Both the position numbers and the translations under genes were made by a program. From positions 620,001 to 684,000 of the forward strand of contig QQUY01000001.1 of the NCBI GenBank assembly GCA_003385635.1: a stretch of DNA of 64,000 bases, given 5' to 3'. Origin of the DNA: Acidobacteriota bacterium (GTDB lineage: Bacteria; Acidobacteriota; Blastocatellia; Pyrinomonadales; Pyrinomonadaceae). This document shows, piece after piece, positions 23,024 through 32,960 of this stretch. Each line of letters begins with the position of its first letter. The stretch's first letter is position 1. The notes under the pieces are model-generated. The model searched no databases. It was not told the origin of the DNA and saw nothing but the letters and a program-made list of their open reading frames with translations.

Positions 23024-23518
23024 ATGCCATTATCACTGAATAATCTGAAGCCGCCTGCGGGATCGACCCACAAGAAGAAGCGCCGTGGACGCGGACCCGG
23101 TTCGGGGCTTGGCAAGACCGCCGGACGCGGGCACAAGGGCCAGAAATCCCGTTCGGGGTATTCGCGCAGGGCCGGATTTGAAGGCGGACAGATGCCGCTT
23201 CAAAGACGTCTGCCGAAACGCGGGTTTACGAACATCTTCAAGAAGAAGTGGATCGAGGTCAGGCTATCTACCCTGGAGGCTAATTTTAACTCCGGAGATG
23301 ACGTGACGCCCGAGGTTCTTCACGAACGCGGCCTTATCAAGAAGGCGAAACACGACCTTGTCATCCTTGGCAACGGCGAAGTGAGCAAGAAGCTGAACAT
23401 CTTTGCTCACAGGTTCACGAAGTCTGCCCGGGAAAAGGTTGAAAAAGCGGGTGGAACGGCTCATCTGATCGAGCGGCCGGAGCCCACGGAAGCATCAGAA
23501 GACCCCAAAGCCGAATAG
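23024..23518 (+). CDS. rplO: 50S ribosomal protein uL15
   Basis: Late-assembly protein, 164 residues. The Gly/Arg-rich N-terminus ([20 protein letters not shown]) and [15 protein letters not shown] are classical. The last ten or so residues ([11 protein letters not shown]) form a short acidic tail. Good ribosome-binding site GGGGAAAG before the ATG. Confidence 0.97.
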   Translation: MPLSLNNLKPPAGSTHKKKRRGRGPGSGLGKTAGRGHKGQKSRSGYSRRAGFEGGQMPLQRRLPKRGFTNIFKKKWIEVRLSTLEANFNSGDDVTPEVLHERGLIKKAKHDLVILGNGEVSKKLNIFAHRFTKSAREKVEKAGGTAHLIERPEPTEASEDPKAE

Positions 23519-23582
23519 CGCACAGACAGAGCGCGCTCCGATCTGTGCGCTCCCTGATCGGTAACAAAGGATCGGGAGCATT

Positions 23583-25001
23583 ATGGAAAAGTTTTTCTCC
23601 GCCGTTCAGAACATTTTTAAGGTTCCGGAGCTCCGAAAACGTGTGCTCTTCACCTTGGCGCTTCTGGCTATCTACAGGCTTGGAGCCCACATCACGGCGC
23701 CGGGCGTGAACAGCGAACGACTGGAGCAGGTGTGGCAGCAGGTTAGCGGCACGTTGCTTGGCATTCTCGACATCTTCTCGGGAGGAAACTTCCGGACGAT
23801 CTCGGTCCTGGCGCTCGGCGTGATGCCGTACATTACCGCGTCGATCATCATGCAGCTGATGCCCGTGCTCTATCCTCAGCTCAAGAAGGTTCAGGAAGAG
23901 GGCGAGGTCGGCCGCCAAAAGATGAACCAATGGACGCGGTATCTTACCGTGGCGCTTTGTGCTGTGCAGTCGTTCTTTATCGCGACCTGGCTTCAGGGGA
24001 ACGGCGTCATCGCCAATACCTGGTGGCTTACGATCCTGACGGTTACGACGCTGACAACCGGAACGATCTTTGTGATGTGGCTTGGCGAACAGATCACGGA
24101 ACGGGGGGTCGGTAACGGCATCTCGCTACTGATCTTTGCAGGCATCCTGATCACGCTTCCGAACGCGATAACTCAGGTCGTCGAGAGGATCAGGCAAGGC
24201 GATGCCGTACAGACGCTCGGCGTCATATTTCTTGTGGCGGCCATAATCGGACTAACGGCGCTGATCGTGTACATGGAGTCGGCGCGACGGAATATTCCGA
24301 TAAGTTACGCCAGCAGGAGGGTCGGGAATCAGGTCTTCAAGGGCCAGGAATCAAGTCTGCCTCTGAAGTTCAACATGGGCGGCGTCATTCCGATCATCTT
24401 TGCGTCATCGGTGCTGGCGATGCCGCAGACATTGTTCTCAGCGATCCCTGCGGACCCGAACCAGCCCGATACCTGGTGGGGTCAGGTGCAGCAGTTCTTC
24501 AGCCAGTTCAGGGGCGGAGACCCGTATTACGAAGCTGTGTTCATCGGCCTGATCGTGCTGTTCACCTTCTTTTACATAACGATCATCTTCAATACGGACG
24601 AGGTCGCGGACAACCTCCGAAAGCACGGTGGATTTATTCCGGGCATAAGACCCGGCGCTCAGACGGCGGACTATCTCAACACGGTGATGACGAGACTGAC
24701 GACGATCGGAGCGATCTATGTCGCGCTTGTCGTATTCATTCCCCAGCTCTTGCTGGCCGGCTTCAACGTGGCGAGGCTACCGTTGATAGGCACCGCGCTC
24801 GACAACTTCTTTACGACGACGCCCGGTTTGCAGTGGATACCGACAGGTCTCGGTTATCAGTTCTTCTTCGGAGGCGCGTCGCTTCTGATCATTGTCGCCG
24901 TGGCGATGGACACGGTGTCCCAGATCGAAGCCCAGCTTGTGATGCGAAACTACGAAGGTTTCCTTGGCGCGGGTTCAAGGCTGCGCGGAAGAAGACAGTA
25001 G
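23583..25001 (+). CDS. secY: Preprotein translocase subunit SecY
   Basis: Membrane channel of the Sec translocon with ten transmembrane helices, 472 residues. The plug/early region GAHITAPGV, SIIMQLM (helix 3) and the cytoplasmic loop ESARRNIPISYASRR are recognisable, as is the C-terminal MRNYEGFL motif. It is slightly longer than E. coli SecY because of loop inserts between helices 7 and 8. It is placed between rplO and adk as usual. AAGGATCGGGAG upstream. Confidence 0.98.
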   Translation: MEKFFSAVQNIFKVPELRKRVLFTLALLAIYRLGAHITAPGVNSERLEQVWQQVSGTLLGILDIFSGGNFRTISVLALGVMPYITASIIMQLMPVLYPQLKKVQEEGEVGRQKMNQWTRYLTVALCAVQSFFIATWLQGNGVIANTWWLTILTVTTLTTGTIFVMWLGEQITERGVGNGISLLIFAGILITLPNAITQVVERIRQGDAVQTLGVIFLVAAIIGLTALIVYMESARRNIPISYASRRVGNQVFKGQESSLPLKFNMGGVIPIIFASSVLAMPQTLFSAIPADPNQPDTWWGQVQQFFSQFRGGDPYYEAVFIGLIVLFTFFYITIIFNTDEVADNLRKHGGFIPGIRPGAQTADYLNTVMTRLTTIGAIYVALVVFIPQLLLAGFNVARLPLIGTALDNFFTTTPGLQWIPTGLGYQFFFGGASLLIIVAVAMDTVSQIEAQLVMRNYEGFLGAGSRLRGRRQ

Positions 25002-25019
25002 AAGAGAGCACCGGATTTT

Positions 25020-25691
25020 ATGTTTATGTCAAAGATCATCGTACTCATAGGCGCGCCAGGCGCGGGAAAAGGCACCCAGGCAAGGCTTCTTGAGTCACGG
25101 CTCGGAATTCCGCAGATTTCGACAGGCGATATGTTCCGCGAGATGAAAAAAGCGGATACTCCGCTTGCAAAGGAAGTCCAGAAGATAATGTCGTCCGGGA
25201 AACTGGTTCCCGATGCGGTGACGTACGAAATGGTCAAGGCCCGGACATCGAGAGACGATTGCCACGGAACATTCACGCTTGACGGATTCCCCAGGACCGC
25301 GGTGCAGGCCGAGATGCTCGAAACGCTTTCCAAAGAGCTTGGCAAGCCCGTGGTGGCGATCAACATCGATGTCCCGGTCGAAATCCTTGAAAGGCGTTTG
25401 ACGGGCCGCCGGAGCTGCCCTGTATGCGGCGAGATCTATAACATCTATTTCAAGGCCCCGAAGCGGAAAGGCTTTTGCGACGATCATCCCGAGGCTGAAC
25501 TGGAACAACGGTCAGACGATACCGAAGAAAAGGTGAAGGTGCGGCTTGAGACATACGAAGAGAACACCAAGCCCCTGTTAGCCTATTACAGGAAATCCGG
25601 AAGGCTTGAGACCGTGAATGGGGACCGGGACGCAGAGGCGATCTACAAGGAACTGGAATCTCTGATCGGTACTGCGAACGCAACGGTCTGA
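25020..25691 (+). CDS. adk: Adenylate kinase
   Basis: Nucleoside-monophosphate kinase that converts ATP plus AMP to two ADP. 223 residues, the long form with a LID domain. P-loop GAPGAGKGTQ, the AMP-binding DGFPRT, and a LID with CPVCG plus a downstream Cys, typical of the zinc-containing LID. The ATG at 25020 is preferred to one two codons later because of spacing from GAAGAGAG. It lies 18 bases after secY, as in many bacteria. Confidence 0.97.
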   Translation: MFMSKIIVLIGAPGAGKGTQARLLESRLGIPQISTGDMFREMKKADTPLAKEVQKIMSSGKLVPDAVTYEMVKARTSRDDCHGTFTLDGFPRTAVQAEMLETLSKELGKPVVAINIDVPVEILERRLTGRRSCPVCGEIYNIYFKAPKRKGFCDDHPEAELEQRSDDTEEKVKVRLETYEENTKPLLAYYRKSGRLETVNGDRDAEAIYKELESLIGTANATV

Positions 25692-25760
25692 AGAATTGGG
25701 GGCCGCGAAGTGACAAGCGGAAAGTTGAGGCGTTTCTCTCAGAGACTTCTGGGAAGACAC

Positions 25761-26558
25761 ATGATCATTGCCAAATCAAAAAGCGATCTTGAGAAGATGC
25801 GCCGCGTCGGCGAGCTGATCGCTGGTGTACGCGAGGCGCTTCGTGGAATGGTCGAGCCCGGCATAACCACTTTGGATCTGAACAATGCCGCGGAGAAGAT
25901 GATCCGCGACGCAGGCGCCTATCCGACCTTTCTCGGTTACCAGGGCTTCCCGTTCTCGATCTGTGCGTCGGTGAACGAGGCGATCGTGCACGGATTTCCG
26001 ACGGACTACGAACTTAAGGAAGGCGATATCTTCTCGATGGACATGGGCGCGACGCTTGACGGGTTTGTAGGAGACACTGCGACCACGGTGCCATTGGGAA
26101 ACATCGACCCGGAAGTCGCCGAGCTTCTGAAGGTAACCGAAAAGAGCCTCTACTTTGCTATCGAACAGTGTGTTCCCGGCGGAAACGTAGGCGATATCGG
26201 CTGGGCGGTCCAGACGTTGGCAGAAGAACACGGCTACGGCATCGTGCAGGGCTATACCGGTCACGGCATCGGAAGGAATATGCACGAGGCACCCCAGATA
26301 CCGAATTACGGAAGGCGGGGAACGCGCGAAAAGATCCGTGCCGGGTTTGTGTTCGCGATCGAGCCTATGCTGAACCTGGGAAGCCCGGATACGAAGACAC
26401 TTGCGGACGGATGGACGGTTGTGACGGCTGACGGGAAGCCTTCGGCGCATTTCGAGCACACTGTCGCGGTTACAGAAGAAGGTCCGGAGATCCTGACGCT
26501 CTCAGCCGAGCAAAAGCTCAAAAGAGGAGCTGAAAAGGGAGAAACGGTCTCGGCATAA
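25761..26558 (+). CDS. map: Methionine aminopeptidase, type I
   Basis: Removes the N-terminal methionine from new proteins using a two-metal site. 265 residues. Metal ligands are seen in MDMGATLDGFVGDTATT (two Asp), GHGIGRNMHEAP (His), FAIEPML (Glu) and FEHTVAVTEEG (Glu). The ATG with GGGAAGA upstream is chosen; a GTG 51 bases earlier adds a stretch without family match. The C-terminal 20 residues are a charged tail. Follows adk by 69 bases. Confidence 0.96.
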   Translation: MIIAKSKSDLEKMRRVGELIAGVREALRGMVEPGITTLDLNNAAEKMIRDAGAYPTFLGYQGFPFSICASVNEAIVHGFPTDYELKEGDIFSMDMGATLDGFVGDTATTVPLGNIDPEVAELLKVTEKSLYFAIEQCVPGGNVGDIGWAVQTLAEEHGYGIVQGYTGHGIGRNMHEAPQIPNYGRRGTREKIRAGFVFAIEPMLNLGSPDTKTLADGWTVVTADGKPSAHFEHTVAVTEEGPEILTLSAEQKLKRGAEKGETVSA

Positions 26559-26559
26559 C

Positions 26560-26588
26560 TTGAATGTCGGGTAGAAACAGAGTAACAT
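26560..26588 (+). promoter_or_regulatory. Candidate internal promoter before infA
   Basis: TTGAAT, 17 bases, TAACAT, lying at the map stop codon and about 40 bases before infA. The boxes are moderate matches to consensus. It could give infA and the alpha set extra transcription. Confidence 0.3.
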
Positions 26589-26628
26589 TTACGGTTTGTC
26601 CAACTCGGCGCAGTTGTTCAAGTAAGTT

Positions 26629-26853
26629 ATGTCGAAAGAAGAAGCGATAGAAGTAACGGCCACCGTGATCGATACGTTGCCGAACGCACTTTTTAAGGTG
26701 CAACTGGACGACAACAAGGATCACGAGGTGCTGGCTCACATTTCGGGAAAGATGCGCAAGCACTTTATTCGTATCCTACCGGGCGACAGGGTTCTTGTGG
26801 AACTCTCGCCATACGATCTTAGCCGAGGCCGTATCACTTACCGCTACAAGTAG
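26629..26853 (+). CDS. infA: Translation initiation factor IF-1
   Basis: A 74-residue OB-fold protein that binds the A site during initiation. Recognised from [19 protein letters not shown] and the C-terminal [11 protein letters not shown]. Its place between map and rpmJ is standard. The start ATG lacks a strong Shine-Dalgarno sequence (CAAGTAAGTT). Confidence 0.97.
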   Translation: MSKEEAIEVTATVIDTLPNALFKVQLDDNKDHEVLAHISGKMRKHFIRILPGDRVLVELSPYDLSRGRITYRYK

Positions 26854-26885
26854 TTAGCGGGGGTGCGAGAACCGGGGGTTCAGTT

Positions 26886-26999
26886 ATGAAAGTTCGACCG
26901 TCAGTAAAAAAGATCTGCGACAAGTGCAAGATCATTCACCGTAAAGGAGTGGTCAGGGTGATCTGTGAGAACCCGAAGCACAAACAGCGCCAGGGATAA
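26886..26999 (+). CDS. rpmJ: 50S ribosomal protein bL36
   Basis: A 37-residue protein, too short for ordinary gene callers' default cut-offs. Sequence begins [20 protein letters not shown] and ends KHKQRQG. It has the zinc-binding CDKC ... C ... H pattern. Position between infA and rpsM and complete length support it. Confidence 0.97.
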   Translation: MKVRPSVKKICDKCKIIHRKGVVRVICENPKHKQRQG

Positions 27000-27020
27000 T
27001 TTTAGGAGTAGAAAGAGATT

Positions 27021-27404
27021 ATGGCTCGTGTAGCAGGAGTTGATCTGCCGGTGCAGAAAAGGGCTCAGATCGGCCTCACGTACATCTACGGGATCGGCCG
27101 GTCGAGAGCGACCGATATCCTCAACCAGGCTGACGTTGACGTCAACACCAAGGTCAAGGACCTCAGTGAGGAAGAGCTTGGCCGGATCCGCAGCATCATC
27201 GACGAACAGGGCGATGTTGAGGGCGATCTCCGCAAGCGTCGTCAGATGGACATCAAGCGTCTGATGGACATCGGCTGTTATCGGGGTCTTCGCCACAGGC
27301 GCGGACTTCCCGTTCGCGGACAGAGGACCAGCACCAACGCAAGGACCAGGAAGGGTCCGAAACGCGCGGCAGTCGCCAAGAAGAAGGCTCCGGGCAAGAA
27401 GTAG
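27021..27404 (+). CDS. rpsM: 30S ribosomal protein uS13
   Basis: Head protein that contacts uL5 and P-site tRNA. 127 residues. Starts [19 protein letters not shown]; the C-terminal [16 protein letters not shown] is typical, with a short Lys/Ala-rich end. GGAGTAGAAAGAG precedes the ATG. First gene of the alpha set. Confidence 0.98.
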   Translation: MARVAGVDLPVQKRAQIGLTYIYGIGRSRATDILNQADVDVNTKVKDLSEEELGRIRSIIDEQGDVEGDLRKRRQMDIKRLMDIGCYRGLRHRRGLPVRGQRTSTNARTRKGPKRAAVAKKKAPGKK

Positions 27405-27451
27405 TGATCTGACAGGCGAAGCCGAAGATTGCGGCCGCCGACCTTTGAAAT

Positions 27452-27862
27452 ATGGCTAAAGGACAGAAATCGACCAAAGGTAAGAAGAAGGTCTACAAGA
27501 AGAAAGAGAAGAAGAACATCCCGGTGGGGATCGCGCACATTGCAGCGTCGTTCAATAACACTCTTATCTCGATGACCGATCCGGACGGCAACCTGATCGC
27601 CCAGTCCTCGGCTGGCGCCAAGGGCTTTCGCGGTTCCAGAAAGGGGACGCCGTTTGCGGCGCAGCAGGCAGCGTACGATGTGGCGCGAAAGGCTCAGGAA
27701 GCCGGAATGCGCGAATGCGAAGTTCGCGTCAAAGGTCCGGGCGGCGGAAGGGAATCAGCGATCAGGGCGATCAACAACGCGGGTATCCGTGTTACCTCGA
27801 TCCGCGATACGACGCCGATCCCGCATAACGGCTGCAGACCGCCCAAGAGGCGCAGGGTCTGA
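27452..27862 (+). CDS. rpsK: 30S ribosomal protein uS11
   Basis: Platform protein at the mRNA exit. 136 residues, with a Lys-rich N-terminal 25 residues and the conserved [18 protein letters not shown] core and [18 protein letters not shown] end. No clear Shine-Dalgarno sequence in front (CCTTTGAAAT). A run of hairpins follows it before rpsD. Confidence 0.97.
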   Translation: MAKGQKSTKGKKKVYKKKEKKNIPVGIAHIAASFNNTLISMTDPDGNLIAQSSAGAKGFRGSRKGTPFAAQQAAYDVARKAQEAGMRECEVRVKGPGGGRESAIRAINNAGIRVTSIRDTTPIPHNGCRPPKRRRV

Positions 27863-27889
27863 GGCTGGATAGTTTCCTATAAGTGAATT

Positions 27890-28010
27890 GGGAGGGCAGA
27901 AGCCCCGCCCATAAGACAGGGAAGGGACAAGCCCTTCCCCTGCATAAAATATATCGAAAGGAAGAAGGGTGATCCGTTTTGGCGGATCGCCTGTAAACTT
28001 TTCCGTCAAT
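27890..28010 (+). promoter_or_regulatory. Structured spacer before rpsD
   Basis: Three hairpins in series: GGGCAGAAGCCCCGCCC, a strong stem CAGGGAAGGG/CCCTTCCCCTG near 27920-27945, and GATCCG/CGGATC near 27971-27988. They sit between rpsK and rpsD, where the other spacers are short. They could serve autogenous control by uS4 or mRNA processing; nothing here proves which. Confidence 0.45.
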
Positions 28011-28041
28011 TAAAAATTGACTGGAGGCGAAAACCTACTAA

Positions 28042-28677
28042 ATGGCTAGATATAAAGATGCGGTGTGCCGTCTGTGCCGCCGCGAAGGTGGAAAATTATT
28101 CCTGAAGGGCGACCGTTGCTACAAGCCGTCGTGCGCGATCGAAAAGCGCGGCACGCAGGCGCCCGGTCAGCACGGTCCTACCGCCCGGAGGCGGATGCTC
28201 CAGGGCTACGGCGAACAGCTTCGCGAGAAGCAGAAGGTCAAAAGGATCTATTTCGTTCTGGAAAAGCAGTTCCGCAATTACTTCCAGAAAGCCTCGCGAC
28301 AGAAAGGGATCACGGGCGAGAACCTTCTCTTCATGCTTGAAAGAAGGCTCGATAACGCAGTGTTCCGGTCCGGCTTTTCTACCTCCAGAAGACAGGCGAG
28401 GCAGCTGGTCAATCATGGACACGTGATGGTGAACGGCCGAAAGGTCGACATTCCTTCGTTCCAGGTCAAGGTCGGCGACGAGATTACCATCAAGGACACA
28501 ACCAAGAAGAACCCGCACGTAGAGGGAGCCTGGCAAACCGCGGTCGGACGCGGAAGGCCGCCGTGGATAACGGCCAATGACGGCGAGATCAGCGCCGTTG
28601 TTTCGGATCTGCCGAAACGTGACGATATAGACGGCAATATTAACGAACAGCTGATCGTTGAGCTTTACAGCAAGTAG
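28042..28677 (+). CDS. rpsD: 30S ribosomal protein uS4
   Basis: Assembly-initiator protein, 211 residues. The N-terminus has the zinc-binding cysteines ([10 protein letters not shown] ... CYKPSC), and the S4 RNA-binding domain with [15 protein letters not shown] and [12 protein letters not shown] follows. In other bacteria uS4 represses the alpha operon or its own gene. GGAGGCG lies before the start. Confidence 0.98.
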   Translation: MARYKDAVCRLCRREGGKLFLKGDRCYKPSCAIEKRGTQAPGQHGPTARRRMLQGYGEQLREKQKVKRIYFVLEKQFRNYFQKASRQKGITGENLLFMLERRLDNAVFRSGFSTSRRQARQLVNHGHVMVNGRKVDIPSFQVKVGDEITIKDTTKKNPHVEGAWQTAVGRGRPPWITANDGEISAVVSDLPKRDDIDGNINEQLIVELYSK

Positions 28678-28689
28678 ACCGGTTCCGTC

Positions 28690-28740
28690 GGCAAGGGGCG
28701 CCCGTGTATCCACGGGTTTCCCTTGCCTTTCGGTGGTTTT
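28690..28740 (+). terminator. Hairpin with T-rich tail between rpsD and rpoA
   Basis: GGCAAGGG pairs with CCCTTGCC, with an inner CCCGTG/CACGGG stem; TTTCGGTGGTTTT follows. It looks like a weak intrinsic terminator or attenuator inside the alpha set. Confidence 0.45.
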
Positions 28741-28761
28741 AGACACCTTTCATAAAAGAAT

Positions 28762-29775
28762 ATGACGCAGAACAATCATTGGACCAATTTTCAGATGCCG
28801 AGCCGGCTCAACGTCGATTCTGACACTCTCACGGACAGGTACGGAAAGTTCTACGCTCAGCCGTTCGAGAGGGGCTTTGGCACTACCATCGGCAACTCCA
28901 TCAGGAGAGCGCTGCTTTCGTCCATCGAGGGAGCAGCCATCACTGCCGTCAAGATCGAGGGTGTCGAGCACGAGTTTTCCTCGATCAAGGGCGTCACAGA
29001 GGATGCGACCGACGTGATCCTCAATCTGAAGCAGATCCCTTTTACGCTTCACGGCAATGAACCCAAGACGCTGACCATCAGCAAGTCGGGCGAGGGCGAG
29101 GTTACGTCCGCCGATATCGAGGGTGACAGTGATGTCGAAGTGCTCGACAGCGATGTTCACATCGCGACGCTGAGCAAGGACGGCGAGCTGAACATCGAGA
29201 TGCGCCTCAAGCGCGGAAGAGGATATGTTTCCGCTGAGTTCAATAACGACGAAGACCTTTCGCTCGGATATATTCCGATCGATTCCGTCCATACGCCGAT
29301 CAAGAAGGTCAACTACAATGTCGAGAAGACCCGTCAGGGTTCAAATACCGAATACGACAAGCTGACCATCGAGGTCTGGACCGACGGTTCGGTCAAGCCC
29401 GAGGATTCGATCGGTCTTGCCGCGAAGCTGGTCAAGGATCATATGTCGATCTTTATCAACTTCGAAGAGGACGAGGAAGAATTCGCGTACGAGGACATAG
29501 CGCGTCCTCCGCTTCTCAGGAATGATCTTCTCGACAGGTCTGTTGATGAGCTCGAGCTTTCTGTCCGTTCGTACAACTGTCTCAAGAACGCCGATGTTCG
29601 GACGATACGCGACCTGATCCGCAGAAGCGAGAAAGAAATGCTCGGCACCAAGAACTTCGGCAAGAAGTCACTGAACGAGATCAAGGACCTGCTGAACGGC
29701 ATGGGACTCGATTTTGGAATGGACTTTGACGAAGAAGGTAATCCGGTCCCGGGTTCGGGCGGAAAGGATATGTAA
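28762..29775 (+). CDS. rpoA: RNA polymerase alpha subunit
   Basis: Core RNA polymerase assembly subunit, 337 residues. N-terminal domain with [19 protein letters not shown]-terminal domain with [18 protein letters not shown] and the [12 protein letters not shown] helix that touches UP elements. Standard length. Sits between rpsD and rplQ. Confidence 0.98.
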   Translation: MTQNNHWTNFQMPSRLNVDSDTLTDRYGKFYAQPFERGFGTTIGNSIRRALLSSIEGAAITAVKIEGVEHEFSSIKGVTEDATDVILNLKQIPFTLHGNEPKTLTISKSGEGEVTSADIEGDSDVEVLDSDVHIATLSKDGELNIEMRLKRGRGYVSAEFNNDEDLSLGYIPIDSVHTPIKKVNYNVEKTRQGSNTEYDKLTIEVWTDGSVKPEDSIGLAAKLVKDHMSIFINFEEDEEEFAYEDIARPPLLRNDLLDRSVDELELSVRSYNCLKNADVRTIRDLIRRSEKEMLGTKNFGKKSLNEIKDLLNGMGLDFGMDFDEEGNPVPGSGGKDM

Positions 29776-29813
29776 TTGCGCCTGCCGGCGATCCGGCGGT
29801 TTGGTACAAGGCG

Positions 29814-30314
29814 ATGCGACACTTAAAAGCAAAGAGAAAACTGAACAGGACCCCCGAACACCGTAAAGCGATGCTTCGCAATATGGCGACATCACTGATA
29901 AATTCTGATAAGGAATACATCGTGACAACGGTCCAGAAGGCGAAAGAGCTTCGGCCATTCGTTGAGAAGGCGATCACTCTGGCCCGAAAAGCCCAGAATC
30001 TTGAAGGCGACGACGCACAGGCGAAAGAAGTGCATTTGCGAAGGCGCGCTGCACAGTACTTTCATTCCGGCAACCGGGGTTTCAAAAACGAACAGAGCCG
30101 GTTCCGGGGCAGCTCGGGCGGGTCGGAAGCGAGAAGGACGGCCGGTGTTGCGGCAGTTAAAAGATTATTTGAGGAACTAGGCGAACGTTATAAAGACCGG
30201 AACGGCGGCTATACGCGGATCATAAGGATCGGCGAACGCCGCAAGGGCGACAATGCCGAACTTGCAGTCATCGAGCTGGTGGACAATCCGCGCGAGATGG
30301 CCGCGAAAGGTTAA
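29814..30314 (+). CDS. rplQ: 50S ribosomal protein bL17, extended
   Basis: Tunnel-exit region protein. Core [20 protein letters not shown] is classical. At 166 residues it is about 40-50 longer than the common form: a basic insert ([15 protein letters not shown] followed by a Gly/Ser-rich piece) lies in the middle, and the C-terminal [21 protein letters not shown] with a short tail closes the fold. It ends 17 bases before accB. Confidence 0.95.
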   Translation: MRHLKAKRKLNRTPEHRKAMLRNMATSLINSDKEYIVTTVQKAKELRPFVEKAITLARKAQNLEGDDAQAKEVHLRRRAAQYFHSGNRGFKNEQSRFRGSSGGSEARRTAGVAAVKRLFEELGERYKDRNGGYTRIIRIGERRKGDNAELAVIELVDNPREMAAKG

Positions 30315-30331
30315 GAACAGGAGCTCAGATT

Positions 30332-30871
30332 ATGGCCTCAGCTACCCGGCAGGAAGACGACGAAATGGGAACCTCGAAAGGAAAACCCGCGAACGAACCT
30401 TCGCTCAACATGGATGAGCTTCGTGAGCTCGCAAAGCTTGTCGACGAGCACGGCTTCACGGACTTCGAGTTTGAGAACAAGAAGATCCGTGTAAGGCTGG
30501 GCAAGGCCACCATCGTACACAGCGCTCCGGCACCTCCGGCCGCGAATTACGAACCGGCGCCCCCTTCGCCGTCAGCGGCTCCCAGGGCCGATGCTTCCCC
30601 GGATGCGTCTGAACAGGCGGATGAAGATGACGGCCTTCACAAGATAACATCTCCGATCGTCGGCACTTTCTACCGTTCCCCATCGCCGGACAAACCGGCC
30701 TATGTGAAAGAAGGCGATACGGTTTCGGCCGATTCCGTGGTCTGTATCGTCGAAGCTATGAAGCTGATGAACGAGATCCAGGCTGAGGTCGCCGGAGAGA
30801 TCGTAAAGGTTTACGTGGAAAACGCGGAGCCGGTCGAGTATGGCCAGCCGCTGTTCGGTATCAGGAAATAG
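30332..30871 (+). CDS. accB: Biotin carboxyl carrier protein of acetyl-CoA carboxylase
   Basis: Carries biotin for acetyl-CoA carboxylase, first step of fatty-acid synthesis. 179 residues: N-terminal domain, a Pro/Ala-rich linker ([17 protein letters not shown]) and a C-terminal biotinyl domain with the modified lysine in [15 protein letters not shown] lies eight bases before the ATG. The 17-base gap from rplQ suggests it belongs to the ribosomal transcript, tying lipid synthesis to ribosome supply. The bio genes downstream in this window make its cofactor. Confidence 0.96.
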   Translation: MASATRQEDDEMGTSKGKPANEPSLNMDELRELAKLVDEHGFTDFEFENKKIRVRLGKATIVHSAPAPPAANYEPAPPSPSAAPRADASPDASEQADEDDGLHKITSPIVGTFYRSPSPDKPAYVKEGDTVSADSVVCIVEAMKLMNEIQAEVAGEIVKVYVENAEPVEYGQPLFGIRK

Positions 30872-30950
30872 AAATTACAGGCCGCAAACCGGGCGTAGCT
30901 TTTTGTGAGCATCTTAACGATGCACACGACCGGTTTACGGCTCTTGTTTT

Positions 30951-32321
30951 ATGAGCACCCGCCAGATCAAAAAGGTACTGATAGCAAACCGAGGCGAGAT
31001 CGCCTGCAGGATAATGTGGACCTGTAAGGAGATGGGCATCAAAACGGTCGCTGTCCACTCGGAAGCCGACCGTGATGCTTTGCACGTTCGATTTGCCGAT
31101 GAGGCCGTCTGTATTGGAAAGGCGTCTTCTGCGGAAAGCTATCTGAACATTCCGGCGATCATCAGCGCAGCGGAGATCACGAATGTCGACGCCATCCACC
31201 CGGGCTACGGTTTTCTTGCCGAATCCGAGACATTCGCGTCAATCTCTGAAGACTGCAATATCAAGTTCATTGGGCCGAAGCCCCGAATCATCAAGATGAT
31301 GGGTGACAAAGTCGAGGCCCGCAGGACGATGGAGGCTGCCGGCGTTCCGATCCTGCCCGGCAGCCCAGACCCGATCGCCAACACGGGAGAGGCCATCGAG
31401 ATCGCAAAGGAGATAGGCTTTCCGCTGATCATCAAGGCGGCGGCCGGTGGCGGGGGGCGCGGCATGCGTATCGTCCGGCGCGAAGAAGACCTCGAGAACC
31501 AGCTCCAGACAGCCCAGCAGGAAGCTCTGGCGGCATTCAAGGACGGATCGGTCTACATTGAAAGGTATATCGAGCGGCCGCGGCATATCGAGATCCAGGT
31601 CCTGGCTGACGAACACGGAAACTGCATCCACCTAGGCGAGCGTGAGTGCACCATCCAGCGCAGGCACCAGAAGCTGCTTGAGGAAGCCCCTTCGGTTGCT
31701 ATCAGCGACGAGCTTCGCGAAGAGATGGGAGCCGTTGCAGTGAAGGCCTGCCAGGAGATCGGCTACTCAAACGCGGGAACTTTCGAATTCCTTCTTGATG
31801 AAGACGGGTCCTTCTATTTCATGGAGATGAACACGAGGATCCAGGTCGAGCATCCGGTGACCGAGATGGTGACCCTCGCCGATGTCGTTTACAACCAGAT
31901 TAGGATTGCCAGGGGTGAGGAACTGAAGTATAGACAGGAGGACGTTCAGATCGTCGGTCACGCGATCGAATGCCGGATCAATGCGGAAGATCCTGAGAAG
32001 TTCACACCTTCACCGGGTCTGATCACGGCCTTCAATATACCGGGTGGTCCCGGTGTGAGGGTCGACACGGCCGTCTATCCAGGCTACGTCGTTCCGCCCT
32101 ATTACGATTCGATGATCGCCAAACTGATCGTCCATGCAAGGACGCGCGAGGCGGCGATCAGGCGTATGAGGCGCGCTTTGGAAATGATGGTGATCGAGGG
32201 GATCAAGACGACGATCCCGCTTCACCAGAAAATAATGGACAACGAGAAGTTCCAGAGCGGCGACTTCTCAACCAAGTTCATGGAAGAGTTCAATGCTGAA
32301 TCTCAGAAGACAGCCGCTTAA
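30951..32321 (+). CDS. accC: Biotin carboxylase, acetyl-CoA carboxylase subunit
   Basis: ATP-grasp enzyme that carboxylates the biotin of AccB. 456 residues, usual length. N-terminal [14 protein letters not shown], Gly-rich loop [13 protein letters not shown] and catalytic [15 protein letters not shown] are intact. Lies 79 bases after accB. The accA/accD subunits are not in the window. Confidence 0.97.
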   Translation: MSTRQIKKVLIANRGEIACRIMWTCKEMGIKTVAVHSEADRDALHVRFADEAVCIGKASSAESYLNIPAIISAAEITNVDAIHPGYGFLAESETFASISEDCNIKFIGPKPRIIKMMGDKVEARRTMEAAGVPILPGSPDPIANTGEAIEIAKEIGFPLIIKAAAGGGGRGMRIVRREEDLENQLQTAQQEALAAFKDGSVYIERYIERPRHIEIQVLADEHGNCIHLGERECTIQRRHQKLLEEAPSVAISDELREEMGAVAVKACQEIGYSNAGTFEFLLDEDGSFYFMEMNTRIQVEHPVTEMVTLADVVYNQIRIARGEELKYRQEDVQIVGHAIECRINAEDPEKFTPSPGLITAFNIPGGPGVRVDTAVYPGYVVPPYYDSMIAKLIVHARTREAAIRRMRRALEMMVIEGIKTTIPLHQKIMDNEKFQSGDFSTKFMEEFNAESQKTAA

Positions 32322-32334
32322 GTGAATGCGCGGA

Positions 32335-32363
32335 TTGACATTAGGTCGTTCGGCACTCAAAAT
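32335..32363 (+). promoter_or_regulatory. Candidate promoter of rpsO-pnp
   Basis: TTGACA, 17-base spacer, CAAAAT, about 80 bases before rpsO and just past the accC stop. The -35 is consensus; the -10 differs at two positions. Confidence 0.45.
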
Positions 32364-32445
32364 AAACGCTTTGAAAATCTTTTGCGGTTACCGGCCAAGG
32401 CAGGCTGGAGTTACTGCGATGAAGGAGTGATCACTTTAGATAGTT

Positions 32446-32715
32446 ATGCCATCAGCGAAAGAAGTAAAGGAAAAAGTAGTTAGCGATTTTAAGACTCACG
32501 ACAATGACACGGGGTCTTCACAGGTACAGATAGCTCTGCTGACGCAGAGGATCAACGAGCTCACCGAGCATTTCAAGGTTCACAAGAAAGACAATCATTC
32601 CAGGCGCGGACTTCTAAAGATGGTCGCGCGCAGGAGGAAACTGCTTGATTACCTCAAACGCCGGGACATTGGCGAATACCACGAGGTCATCAAGAGACTA
32701 AAGTTGAGAAGATAA
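32446..32715 (+). CDS. rpsO: 30S ribosomal protein uS15
   Basis: Platform protein, 89 residues, standard length. Contains [21 protein letters not shown] and the [12 protein letters not shown] signature. Its leader may fold for autogenous control as in other bacteria, but no known pseudoknot was recognised. Followed by pnp after 245 bases. Confidence 0.97.
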   Translation: MPSAKEVKEKVVSDFKTHDNDTGSSQVQIALLTQRINELTEHFKVHKKDNHSRRGLLKMVARRRKLLDYLKRRDIGEYHEVIKRLKLRR

Positions 32716-32902
32716 CCAAAGGCAAGGCCGTCCGGCATTTGAAGATTAAGAAAATGCGGAGCCGGCCGGGTCTCAAAATGACCTCTTCGAGTCAGAAAGG
32801 AAAAGGTCCTCTCGAAGAATTCACGGGGAAGGCGCTGAACGTGACAGCAAAATATGCCCCCCTTGAAGGAGGATCGCTCTTAGGGTACACAGTAAACCGA
32901 CG

Positions 32903-32947
32903 GCGGCAGATGTGCTTCACGGCATGTACATCTGCCGCTTTTTCTTT
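32903..32947 (+). terminator. Strong intrinsic terminator/attenuator just before pnp
   Basis: GCGGCAGATGT and ACATCTGCCGC form a perfect 11-base stem, with TTTTTCTTT directly after. The T run overlaps the GAGGAAACAG ribosome-binding site of pnp. It can end the rpsO transcript or limit read-through into pnp. Confidence 0.85.
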
Positions 32948-32960
32948 GAGGAAACAGTAG

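Noticed and set aside
32739..32960. Frame between rpsO and pnp
   Set aside because: Crosses the pnp terminator hairpin and ends at the pnp start; no homology seen.
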